64,000 bases of DNA from Melastoma dodecandrum (lineage: Eukaryota; Streptophyta; Magnoliopsida; Myrtales; Melastomataceae), in NCBI GenBank assembly GCA_029817715.1, contig JARUPY010000066.1, positions 62,001 through 126,000 of the forward strand. Direction: 5' to 3'. The notes under the pieces were generated by a model. It was not told the DNA's origin. It searched no databases and saw only the letters and a program-made list of their open reading frames with translations. Every line of letters begins with the position of its first letter. Within the stretch, counting starts at the first letter, position 1. The translations under genes and the position numbers were made by a program. Positions 56,032 through 63,966 of the stretch are shown here, piece after piece.

Positions 56032-56330
56032 CTTCGACCTCGAGCTGGCGCCGGACCTGGAGTGTCGAGAGCACATCTAAAGTAGATTGTCGCCGGATCG
56101 GATAGCGTTTTGTTGCCGTAAATCTCGTCTATCGAGCGACCGGATCGCGGTCCAGTCTCGCTCCACCCGTCAAGCACACGTTTTCGTAAGGCCGGACACG
56201 CGACGATGTCCGGGTTGCGCCGACGACGAGGCTCGGCGTACGTAAGACGAGGACTGCCGAATGGGAGCGCGCGGCCGCGCAGAAGGCGCCGAGCCGCGGC
56301 GCGGCATCGATGCATGGAAGGGTCTGAAGG

Positions 56331-56915
56331 ATGCTTGAGCAGGTCGACTATTGTTTCGTCATGCCGAATGCCGTGGGTCAAGACTTCCTGGACTTCATGG
56401 ACCAGTACACGAAGGACAACCTCGACAAGTTCGGCAAGAACGCCGCCAGCCCGGCGCGCCGCTTCTATACGTTCGATGCGCGCGACGGCGACTTCGGTTG
56501 GCCGATGCTCGAGCTCAAGCAGCGGCTGGCGGACCATTTCGAGCTCGGGCCCTACGAGGTACCGCCGAAGCTGAAGGATTTCGTCGGGCACATCTCCGAG
56601 GGCGGCTCGATCCATACGCACACAGACCCGGACCTCCCCGGCAAGCGTCATGTTCGCGTTAACGTGCTCATCAAGCAGCCCAAGGGCGGCATCATTCTCA
56701 TGGACGAGCAGCCGATCAAGATGGAGGTCGGCGCGGCCTGGCTCAACTTGGCATCGAAGTGCCCGCACGGCTCCACGGTGGTCGAGGGCGACGGATACCG
56801 CCAGGCGGTGAGCTTCGGCTACCAGATCGATCCGGCGCGCGGCGACGCGCTTTACGAGATCCACAAGGCATGGCGGGCGAAGGTGCCGGCGCCCCGGACC
56901 GAGGTGGCCGCCTAG
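56331..56915 (+). CDS. 2OG-Fe(II)-oxygenase-like protein
   Basis: A 194-residue soluble protein with the facial-triad pattern of 2-oxoglutarate/iron oxygenases. HTHTDPDLPGKRHVRVN (His97, Asp99), a distal His146 in ASKCPHGSTVVEG, and Arg157 in GYRQAVSFGYQI, which would bind 2-oxoglutarate. Jelly-roll strands such as GGIILMDEQPIKMEVGAAWL fit. The family hydroxylates free or peptide-bound residues. It lies next to genes for Tyr/Gly-repeat proteins and sulfotransferases, so a peptide substrate is an attractive but untested idea. A strong terminator follows. Confidence 0.6.
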   Translation: MLEQVDYCFVMPNAVGQDFLDFMDQYTKDNLDKFGKNAASPARRFYTFDARDGDFGWPMLELKQRLADHFELGPYEVPPKLKDFVGHISEGGSIHTHTDPDLPGKRHVRVNVLIKQPKGGIILMDEQPIKMEVGAAWLNLASKCPHGSTVVEGDGYRQAVSFGYQIDPARGDALYEIHKAWRAKVPAPRTEVAA

Positions 56916-56941
56916 CAGCTTTTGCGTCTTCCGAATCACAT

Positions 56942-56977
56942 CAAAGGGCCCGGCGCCAATCGCGGCGCCGGCCCTTT
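56942..56977. terminator. Bidirectional terminator hairpin
   Basis: CAAAGGGCCCGGCGCC and GGCGCCGGCCCTTTG form a nearly perfect stem around AATCGC, followed by ATTTTAT on the plus strand. It lies 26 bp after the oxygenase-like gene and about 70 bp after the end of the convergent Gly/Tyr gene. The left arm has one C more than the right, which might be another one-base sequence error. Confidence 0.8.
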
Positions 56978-57047
56978 GATTTTATACGTCTGATCCCTGG
57001 TAGAACCGGCCGGCGAAAGTGACCGGACGGCCCTCTGAATTCACGCG

Positions 57048-57425
57048 CTAGAAATAGCCGCCGTATCCGCCACCGATATAACCGCCACCGAAGTATCCGC
57101 CGCCGAAGTATCCGCCGTAACCGCCATAGGGGAAGCCGTAACCGACATAGCCGCCGTACGGGAAGCCGTATCCGTATCCAAACCCGTAGCCGACGTACCC
57201 GCCGTAGCCGCCATAGCCGAACCCGTACCCGCCGTAGCCGAATCCATAGCCGCCGTAGCCGAACCCGTAGCCGCCATAGCCAAATCCATAGCCGCCGTAG
57301 CCGAACCCGTACCCGCCGTAGCCGAACCCGTACCCGCCGTAGCCGAACCCATACCCACCGTAGCCGAACCCACCGTACCCAAACCCGCCATAACCACCGC
57401 CGTAGCCGAACCCGCCGTAAGCCAT
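57048..57425 (-). CDS. Gly/Tyr-rich tandem-repeat polypeptide 1
   Basis: A 125-residue protein made almost only of Gly, Tyr and Phe. It starts MAYGGFGYGGGYGGFGYGGF, then seven perfect copies of GYGGYGF, then a looser region with GYGFGYGYGFPYGG, PYGGYGGYFGGGYFGG and a C-terminal GYGGYF. Tyr makes up 34 of 125 residues. There is no Cys, no charged residue and no classic signal peptide. GGGAG six bases before the ATG supports translation. Such composition suits self-assembling, silk- or suckerin-like material or a modified export peptide. It shares the MAY start and composition with the protein at 58939, with a sulfotransferase gene between them on the same strand. Confidence 0.75.
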   Translation of the reverse strand: MAYGGFGYGGGYGGFGYGGFGYGGYGFGYGGYGFGYGGYGFGYGGYGFGYGGYGFGYGGYGFGYGGYGFGYGGYGGYVGYGFGYGYGFPYGGYVGYGFPYGGYGGYFGGGYFGGGYIGGGYGGYF

Positions 57426-57683
57426 GACCGCTCCCTGAGCCTCGAGGTTGTAGACCAGACGGTACCGCCCCGATCACAATCGCGCTATTAGCCAGTTGTA
57501 TATCGTTTGTTCTTCAGCTTTCGGACTTGACAATTGGCGGTTTGTGTGAGGCGCACTCGGCAAGCCCCAAAACGAAGTGTGAGCTGGTGCTTGCGGCCCG
57601 CCGTCATCGAGCCAGACGCCCGATCGGCAGTGCGTGCCGACGAGGTCTTCGTTTAGGACACGCGTCGTCTAAGAGCCGAACAT

Positions 57684-58760
57684 TCAGGCCTGCGGCAGCT
57701 TCAGCAGTCCCTCGTAGACCGGCTGCGCGAACCGCTCGACCAGGCGCCGCATCGTCGGCGTGGCCTTCGCGCGCTTCGCCGCGGCGTCCGGCTTGAACTC
57801 CGTAGCGACCGTCTTCTTCGAAGAGAAGCGGGACTGCTCGCGCATGATCGCCTTGTCCTCGTCGGTGAGCACGATGCCGAAATGCGGCGCCACCGTCTCC
57901 CAGATCGCGTCGGGCAGGCGCGCATAATCTACCGCCAGGAAAAGGCCCGGCGGCGACGTCTCGGCGGCTTGCAGCGCCGAGCGGCAAGTTCGACGCATGA
58001 GACGGGCGATGAATTCCGCCGGCGCCATGCCGGGATCCGCGGCGCGGGGCACGCCGATGCGCCGCGCGACAGCCTTCCGGTTCCGGTACCAGGCGCGCGA
58101 ATCAGGCCTGTCGGCGAGTCGAGAGCGGAGACCATGACCTCCAACGGGTCGCGGTAGCTGAAGACCCAGGGAAACGGTGGGAAACGCCGCGCGGAATTGC
58201 GGCAGCATGTAGGCCGAGCCGATCTTCGTCACGAACTGCCGCTCGCTTGGCCGGCACGGACGCCGATAGACCGCGAGCAGGTCGCGCAGAGCGGCGTTGC
58301 GCGCATCGTCGGGCCAGCTCCTCGTCACGCGCAGCGCGCTCACGAGCGGCGAGATTTCCGAAAGGCTGTGGACCTTGCCCGTGCAGGCGAGGATGCGATG
58401 CAACAAGGTCGAGCCGCATCGTCCCATATGCACGACGACGCCGGCGAACGGCAGATTGTCCGGGCGGGCGGCGACCCGCGCCAAGGTCTCGCGATCGGTC
58501 CGGAAAGGGCCCGAGGCGTCGACGAGACGGCGCGAATTCTTGATGCTCGTGTCGAAGAAAGGGTCCGCCGCCAGCGACAGGCCGCCGAAGTCGTGCCAGG
58601 TCAGATCGAGCGCGCCGATTCCCTCGCCCTTCGCCACCCGTACCGGCCGGAAGCGATCGAAATCGAGCTCGACGAGCTCGCCATCGATACGCCACTGCAG
58701 GCGCGGCGACGTGCCGGCGAGACGAACGCCCGTGGGCGTCTGGCCGCTAAGCGAGAGCAA
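57684..58760 (-). CDS. PAPS-dependent sulfotransferase-like protein, two compensating shifts
   Basis: A 358-residue sulfotransferase-family protein. The 5'-phosphosulfate loop is VVVHMGRCGSTLLHRILACT (108-127), typical of the Sulfotransfer_3 type, preceded by a 100-residue N-terminal domain of its own. The region after AFPTV is out of frame: removing one T in TTT (near 58160) gives PWVFSYRDPLEVMVSALDSP, the 3'-phosphate-binding segment, and a missing base near 58100 returns the frame at WYRNRKAVARRIGVP. C-terminal helices include DEDKAIMREQSRFSSKKTVA. The acceptor is unknown. It lies between the two Gly/Tyr-repeat genes on the same strand. Confidence 0.78.
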   Translation of the reverse strand: MLSLSGQTPTGVRLAGTSPRLQWRIDGELVELDFDRFRPVRVAKGEGIGALDLTWHDFGGLSLAADPFFDTSIKNSRRLVDASGPFRTDRETLARVAARPDNLPFAGVVVHMGRCGSTLLHRILACTGKVHSLSEISPLVSALRVTRSWPDDARNAALRDLLAVYRRPCRPSERQFVTKIGSAYMLPQFRAAFPTVSLGLQLPRPVGGHGLRSRLADRPDSRAWYRNRKAVARRIGVPRAADPGMAPAEFIARLMRRTCRSALQAAETSPPGLFLAVDYARLPDAIWETVAPHFGIVLTDEDKAIMREQSRFSSKKTVATEFKPDAAAKRAKATPTMRRLVERFAQPVYEGLLKLPQA

Positions 58761-58865
58761 GGCTCGACCTCATCTGCTGCGTCGCGCTCAACGATCCGTT
58801 GCGCCGTCGCACACCACGCGTCTGGTGACGTTCGATCGGTGCGCATCCGCGATGACGGACGCAAG

Positions 58866-58893
58866 AAAAAAGGGCCCGCAAGCGGACCCTTTT
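58866..58893 (-). terminator. Rho-independent terminator for the Gly/Tyr gene 2
   Basis: On the minus strand AAAAGGGTCCGC-TT-GCGGGCCCTTTTTT forms a stem with one mismatch followed by a T-run. It starts 46 bp after the TAA of the gene at 58939. Confidence 0.8.
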
Positions 58894-58938
58894 GTGGCGG
58901 TTGAATTCGCGCTTGCGCGGCGAAAACGTAAAGCCCGC

Positions 58939-59300
58939 TTAGCCGGTGTATCCGGTGTAGCCCGTGTACCCGCCGGTGTAGCCGGTGTAGCCACCAGTGT
59001 AGCCCGTGTACCCGGAGTAGCCCGTGTACCCGGTGTAGCCACCAGTGTAGCCCGAATAACCGGTGTAGCCGGTGTAGCCACCCGTGTATCCGGTGTAGCC
59101 CGTGTAACCTGTGTACCCGGTATAACCCGTGTATCCGGTGTAACCCGTGTACCCGGTGTAAACCTGTGTACCCGCCGGTGTAGCCGGTGTACCCACCGGT
59201 GTAGCCTGAGTACCCACCCGTGTAGCCGGTTGTACCCACCGGTGTAGCCGGTGTACCCACCGGTGTAGCCCGTATAGCCCGAATACCCTGTGTAAGCCAT
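58939..59300 (-). CDS. Gly/Tyr/Thr-rich tandem-repeat polypeptide 2, two frameshifts
   Basis: This gene encodes a near-perfect repeat of GYTGYTG and GGYTGYTG units starting [20 protein letters not shown]. Two one-base insertions (near 59229 and near 59161) push the frame out and back; without them the product is 119 residues. It is Gly, Tyr, Thr with a few Ser and has no charge, Cys or signal peptide. GAGGAG six bases before the ATG is a strong ribosome site. It is clearly related in design to the protein at 57048 (same MAY start, same Gly-Tyr spacing) but uses Thr where that one uses Gly/Phe. A sulfotransferase gene starts divergently 399 bp away. Confidence 0.72.
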
Positions 59301-59698
59301 GATTGCTCCTCGAACCCCCTCGGTCTGTTCCAGCGAACCGCGACGTTGCCTCGAACCCCTTAGTCTCGGTTCTACAGAACACGAATTCCCGAGGCAAGGC
59401 GCTTGTGGTATAATCCCTTCGTGTGTTGCCAAAATACGGCGGAAAAGTAATCAATTAGTATAAGGCGGGCGGCCAATCCGAATGCGTGGGGTAATTTTTC
59501 CCACGACGAAGTCCAATGCGACCGACCAAGTGGGCTTCTAACCCCAAAGCTTGGCAATTGTCGTTCGGCGCGCGTCGAACGAGGCGCGCAGAGCTTGGCG
59601 GCGGCGACGACCGCGCGCCGAACACTGAGGGAACGCGTGTTGCGCGCATCCGGCCCCTGTGCTCAAAAGCCGCCGCTCCGCGTCGCCAAGGATAGATC
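59301..59698. other. 398-bp divergent intergenic region
   Basis: This gap separates the second Gly/Tyr-repeat gene (leftward) from the second sulfotransferase gene (rightward) and should hold both promoters. The part 59400-59480 is A/T-richer than average. No gene or RNA was recognised. Confidence 0.45.
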
Positions 59699-60515
59699 GT
59701 GAACGCCACTTTGCATCTCATCTCCGGCCTGCCGCGGTCCGGCTCCACGCTCCTTTCGACGATCCTGCGCCAGAACCCCCGCTTTCACGCCGGCATGACC
59801 GGCCCGATGGGCTCGATGGTCGAGGCGCTCCTGCGCAACATGAGCAACCAGAACGAATCGTCGGTGCATCTCGACGACGCCAAGCGCGAGCGCATCCTGC
59901 GCGGCGTCTTCGCGTCCTACTATGCCGATATCCCGGCCGACCACGTCGTCTTCGACACCAACCGGCTCTGGTGCGCCCGCCTGCCCCTAATGACGACGCT
60001 GTTTCCCAAGGTGAAGGTCATCTGCTGCGTGCGTGACCTTCCCGAGGTCTACGACAGCTTCGAGCGGCTGGTGCGCCGCAACAAGTTCCACACCTCCGGC
60101 CTGTTCAAGCCCGGCGCGGGCGCGACCGTCTATTCGCGGATCGAGCATCTGGCCGGACGCGGGATCGTCGGCTTCGCCTGGAGCGCGCTGCGCGAGGCGT
60201 TCTGCGGGGAGCACAGCGGCGTCCTTCTCGCGCTGACCTATCGCACGCTGACGACCGAGCCGCAGAAGGCGATGGACGCGATCTACACGTTCATCGAGGA
60301 GCCGCCCTTCAAGCACGACTTCGAGAACGTCGAGCTCAACGTGTCGCCGGAGTTCGACGACCGCATCGGCACGCCGGGGCTGCAACCAGGTCAGCCGGCA
60401 GGTGCGCTACGTGCGCCGCAAGTCGCTGCTGCCGCCGGACCTGATCCGCCGCCACCAGAATGATTCGTTCTGGCTCGACCCCAACCGAAATCCCAACGTC
60501 GTACGCGTCGTCTAG
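59699..60515 (+). CDS. Sulfotransferase (RaxST/tyrosylprotein-sulfotransferase-like), frameshifted
   Basis: A PAPS-dependent sulfotransferase. The 5'-phosphosulfate loop is near the N-terminus: LHLISGLPRSGSTLLSTILR (5-24), then QNPRFHAGMTGPMG. The 3'-phosphate region is VKVICCVRDLPEVYDSFERL. LALTYRTLTTEPQKAMDAIY follows. AA at 60382-60383 has an extra base: removing it gives LHQVSRQVRYVRRKSLLPPD and a 271-residue protein. The opening resembles bacterial tyrosine sulfotransferases such as RaxST. A GTG start with AGGA upstream is used. It converges with an HlyD-type adaptor gene and faces the Tyr-repeat gene across a shared promoter region, which makes those Tyr-rich proteins candidate acceptors. 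Confidence 0.8.
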
Positions 60516-60605
60516 GGTCGCTCCGGGGCGGCGAAGCCTAACCCGGGTTCGATGCGCTCGTCGGATTCGGGACCTGCGCGTCGCTTCGTCCGGGATGGCA
60601 GCGCG

Positions 60606-62153
60606 CTACTGCTGGCTCGGCGCTGCATCGGGGGCGCGACTGCGCCACACCCGCGTCAGTGGATAGAAGATATATTCGATCCCGCGCTCACGGTCGGTCT
60701 CGATCTCGACGGCGACGGACATGCCCGAGGTCAGCGGCACCTCGCGCCCGTCGACCGCGATCGTGGCTTTCGCGGGCACGACAGTAACCGGAAACACCAG
60801 ATCCGATGTTGCCAGGGCCGCGTTGGTGGCGGACTGGGCACCGTCCGCGGTCGTCGTGGCGCTGTCCTTCTGCTGCGTGATCGCGGCGCTGCCGGTGATC
60901 GCGTCGGCGCCGACGTGGGTGACGCGGCCTTCGATCGTCCCGTAGCGGGTGTAGGGGAACGTATCGACCTTGATGACCGCCCGCTGCCCCTCGCGCACGA
61001 AGCCGATGTCGGTGTTGAGCACGTAGGCCTGGATCTCGAGCGGCGTGCCGTCCGGCACGACCTCCATGAGCTTCTCGCCCACCTTGATCGCTTGGCCGAT
61101 GTTCGTCACGGCGAGCGCGTGCACCGTGCCGGAGACCGGCGCGCGCAAGGTCATGTCCTCGACCACGAGGTTCGCCTGGATGAGCTGCTGGGCGAGGTCC
61201 TCGCTCTTGCGCTCGGCGGCGACGAGCTTCTCGGTGTTCTGCGCGACGAAGGTGTCGCGCGCCTTGGCGATCTGGTTCTCGATCACCGGGATGGCCGCCT
61301 TCGCCTGGCTGAGCGAGCTCTCGAAGGTCGCAAGCGTGACCTCCTCCTGCCGGACCGGCTCGAGCGCCTCCAGCACGCGAGCCCGGCTGTCGCGCCCTTC
61401 GTTGAAGAGGGTGACATGCATGTTGGCGCGCTCGGTCCGCGAGGCGATCAGCTGCTTCTGCGAGGCGATGTTGGCGACGAACTTGTCGCGCGCCGTCTCC
61501 TTGCCTTTCAGCTGCGCCTCGAGGTCGGCGACCACGGCGGCGAGCTGCGCGAGGTCGGCATGCAGGATGGTCTCCTCGCGGGCGCGGACGTCGGCCGGGA
61601 TGCCGGCGGGCCAAGTCACGGCGACGTCCTTGTCGATCGGCTTCCCGGCAGCCGCCGACACGGCCGCGCGCCGCCGCACCGTCTCGGCGCGCGCGTCGTT
61701 GAGCTTGGCCTGGATGATGGAGCGGCTCGCCACGGCGGCGGTCTGGTCGAGCGCGACGAGGACGGCGCCCTTGGCGACGCGGTCGCCATCCTTGACGCGT
61801 ATCGCGGAGACTTGCCCGGGCTCGCGAGGCTCGACGACCTGGCTTCCCCCCTGCGCCTGGAACTCGCCCGGCGCGATGGCGAACAGCCGGAGATCGCCGA
61901 AGATCGCCCAGACGATCCCCGCCACGACAAGGCCGCAGATCACGTAACCGATGGCACGCCGCACGAGCGAGGGCGGCGTCTTGACGACCTGAAGCGCGGC
62001 GGGAAGAAAATCGTCGTAGGCCTCGTGGTGATCCTCGCTCGGCGTCGGCAGACCCGTGTGGTCCGGGAGTGCCCGCTTCGGCCGGCGGCGAAACGCGTCC
62101 GCGGCGTCGCGGCGCGGACGCGGGACCGGCAGAGGCTTCTCCGATTCACTCAT
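60606..62153 (-). CDS. HlyD-family type I secretion periplasmic adaptor
   Basis: A 515-residue membrane-fusion protein. An N-terminal cytoplasmic stretch of about 65 residues precedes one transmembrane segment (AIGYVICGLVVAGIVWAIFG). A lipoyl/barrel-sandwich half follows (VEPREPGQVSAIRVKDGDRV), then a long coiled-coil hairpin (about 175-340), the second lipoyl half (LRAPVSGTVHALAVTNIGQA) and a beta-barrel (PLEIQAYVLNTDIGFVREGQ, then TRYGTIEGRVTHVGADAI). These proteins link an inner-membrane ABC exporter to TolC. The ABC partner is not in the window. Its neighbours are a sulfotransferase and repeat-protein genes, an arrangement like raxST-raxA. Confidence 0.9.
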   Translation of the reverse strand: MSESEKPLPVPRPRRDAADAFRRRPKRALPDHTGLPTPSEDHHEAYDDFLPAALQVVKTPPSLVRRAIGYVICGLVVAGIVWAIFGDLRLFAIAPGEFQAQGGSQVVEPREPGQVSAIRVKDGDRVAKGAVLVALDQTAAVASRSIIQAKLNDARAETVRRRAAVSAAAGKPIDKDVAVTWPAGIPADVRAREETILHADLAQLAAVVADLEAQLKGKETARDKFVANIASQKQLIASRTERANMHVTLFNEGRDSRARVLEALEPVRQEEVTLATFESSLSQAKAAIPVIENQIAKARDTFVAQNTEKLVAAERKSEDLAQQLIQANLVVEDMTLRAPVSGTVHALAVTNIGQAIKVGEKLMEVVPDGTPLEIQAYVLNTDIGFVREGQRAVIKVDTFPYTRYGTIEGRVTHVGADAITGSAAITQQKDSATTTADGAQSATNAALATSDLVFPVTVVPAKATIAVDGREVPLTSGMSVAVEIETDRERGIEYIFYPLTRVWRSRAPDAAPSQQ

Positions 62154-62285
62154 GGGATCCGATCTCGCGATCTAGCTTCTCCCTTCGCGGAAGAAGGGAA
62201 AATGGCTCGACCCGAGTGAATGTCCTCCCGGCGAGTCCTGAGGAGGAAAGCGAAGGCGCGCAAGTCGAGCGCGCGCGGCCTTCGG

Positions 62286-63197
62286 TCAGTCGACCTGCGG
62301 CACGAGCGGTGCGTCGGGTCGCTGGCCGCGACCGCCGCCGCCCTGGCCCCGACCGCCGCCTTGGCCTCGCCCGCCACCTTGGCCCAGACCGCCGCCCTGA
62401 CCGCGGCCGCCGCCCTGGCCCCGACCACCGCCTTGGCCGCCGCCTTGCCCAAGGCCGCCTTGCCCAAGACCGCCCTGCCGCAGACCCTGGCCACCGCCGC
62501 CACCCCCTTGCCCGGCGCGCCTCAAGCCCTGGCCGCCGCCGCCTTGACCGCCGCCACCACCTTGGCCACCACCGCCCTGTCCGGCGCGACGCAAGCCCTG
62601 ACCGCCACCCCCCTGGCCGCCGCCCTGACCACCGCCGCCCTGACCACCCCCGCCTTGACCGGCGCGCCGGAGACCTTGGCCACCGCCGCCTTGACCGCCG
62701 GCACCAGCCTGGCCGGCACGCCTGAGCCCTTGCTGGCCACCACCGGCACCCTGGCCGGCGCGCCGCGCACCCTGGCCACCGCCGCGCCCCTGACCGGCGC
62801 CCTGTCCCTGCGGACCGGCCTTGCCGTTCCAGATGCTGCTTTCCAGCTTCCACGCGCCATCGATCCGATGCCACAGCGAGACGTATTTCGCCGACTGCGT
62901 GGTCATCTCGCGATTGCCCTGGCTGCGCATCGTCATGTCGAGGTTGCCGGCCTCGCGGATCACGTCCGGGCCCAGATAGCGGGCGTCCGTCGTCTCGAAC
63001 TTCAGGTCGCTGATACGCTGGCGGTTCTGCCAGAAGGTGGCGATCTGCTCGCGGCCCGTGACGATCTCGCCGCGCGGCGGCAGCAGCACCGCCTCCTCGG
63101 TGTAGAGGGCGCCGAGTAGCTTCGGATCGTTGCTCTTGAAAGCCTCGACGAAATCGTCATGGAGCTTCTGGAGCTCCGCCTGCATGTCCGCTGGCAT
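62286..63197 (-). CDS. DUF4440/SnoaL-like domain with long Gly/Gln-repeat tail
   Basis: The first 125 residues form a SnoaL-like cone: LQKLHDDFVEAFKSNDPKLL, YTEEAVLLPPRGEIVTGREQ and KYVSLWHRIDGAWKLESSIW, a family of small ligand-binding proteins or enzymes. The remaining 175 residues are a low-complexity tail of GQGGGGQGLRRAGQ-like units, highly basic through Arg and without Cys. Such a tail is unusual for the family and may bind nucleic acid or polyanions (perhaps sulfated material) or serve as an export or assembly region. It lies upstream of the HlyD-type gene on the same strand, 133 bp apart. Confidence 0.65.
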   Translation of the reverse strand: MPADMQAELQKLHDDFVEAFKSNDPKLLGALYTEEAVLLPPRGEIVTGREQIATFWQNRQRISDLKFETTDARYLGPDVIREAGNLDMTMRSQGNREMTTQSAKYVSLWHRIDGAWKLESSIWNGKAGPQGQGAGQGRGGGQGARRAGQGAGGGQQGLRRAGQAGAGGQGGGGQGLRRAGQGGGGQGGGGQGGGQGGGGQGLRRAGQGGGGQGGGGGQGGGGQGLRRAGQGGGGGGQGLRQGGLGQGGLGQGGGQGGGRGQGGGRGQGGGLGQGGGRGQGGGRGQGGGGRGQRPDAPLVPQVD

Positions 63198-63336
63198 GTT
63201 CGAACTCCGCTAGATGCTGACGCCGCGGCTCGCCCGACGAGCTCTCGCATCCCGCGACGCGTGGATGACGGGATGCGTGGATTAAAGGAGCGCGCGACCT
63301 CGATCAAGTCGAGGGCATAGCGCCGCCCTTCTTTTC

Positions 63337-63966
63337 CTAATCGCGAAGCCGCGGGTCAGCCGGCTCGGAAAGGCTGGTGGCGACGCCGGCGTCCATCGCG
63401 CGGCGGCCGCTCGCGAAGAACATGTCGCGATGGCCCATCTCTGGGTTCACGGTCTCGCGCGGATAGAGGTGGTAGCGCAGCCGCGCCATCCCGGGCGTGC
63501 CCATCTGCTCGTAATACTCGTTGGTGCGATCCTCGAGACGCTGCCCGCCGCTGGAAGGATGGAAGCCGAGGCCGCGGCGGGTGCCGATCCCGTCGCGCAC
63601 GCCGGCGCCGCCGATGTAGTAGCGGTGGAGGCCGGCGGCGAACACGTCCGTGCAGGCGCTGGCGCAATGTGCGCGGCCGACGTGGTAGGCGGTGTCGAGG
63701 CCGTGCTCGCGGATGATGCGGCCCATGCGCAGCGAGACCATCGAGTTACCGCCGCGGCTGTCGAGATAGATGATCCGCAGCGGCTCCGCCCGCGGCTGAT
63801 CGAGGAACGCGCGCAGGGTCCGCGCATCGCCCCGCATGAGTCTGTGCGAGGTGAGATAGGCGACCGATCCACGCTCCGAGAGCTGGATGTCCGCCTTGGC
63901 GGCGGTGGCCGCGATGGCCGTGGTCGAAAAGGCCAGGAGGGCCGCCATGCAGGAAAGCCGCGACAT
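63337..63966 (-). CDS. Exported ClpP/crotonase-like periplasmic protein (COG3904-like)
   Basis: A 209-residue protein with a signal peptide (MSRLSCMAALLAFSTTAIAA, cut near AKADIQL). The fold resembles periplasmic ClpP-like proteins: LRIIYLDSRGGNSMVSLRMG, then HCASACTDVFAAGLHRYYIG with Ser103 in the C-x-S-x-C nucleophile position and His in the following helix region (GLGFHPSSG). Family members are called predicted periplasmic proteases or peptidase relatives without proof of activity. It lies 140 bp upstream of the Gly/Gln-tail gene on the same strand. Confidence 0.7.
   Translation of the reverse strand: MSRLSCMAALLAFSTTAIAATAAKADIQLSERGSVAYLTSHRLMRGDARTLRAFLDQPRAEPLRIIYLDSRGGNSMVSLRMGRIIREHGLDTAYHVGRAHCASACTDVFAAGLHRYYIGGAGVRDGIGTRRGLGFHPSSGGQRLEDRTNEYYEQMGTPGMARLRYHLYPRETVNPEMGHRDMFFASGRRAMDAGVATSLSEPADPRLRD

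Noticed and set aside
57048..59300. CRISPR-like or satellite tandem repeats
   Set aside because: The periods (about 21-24 bp) follow codons of a Gly/Tyr pattern, with ATG, ribosome sites and terminators. There are no unique spacers.
62174..62200. Third REP-like hairpin between the HlyD gene and the Gly/Gln gene
   Set aside because: CTTCTCCCTTCGCGGAAGAAGG is only an imperfect short hairpin and lacks the mirrored second half of the elements in the gsp operon.
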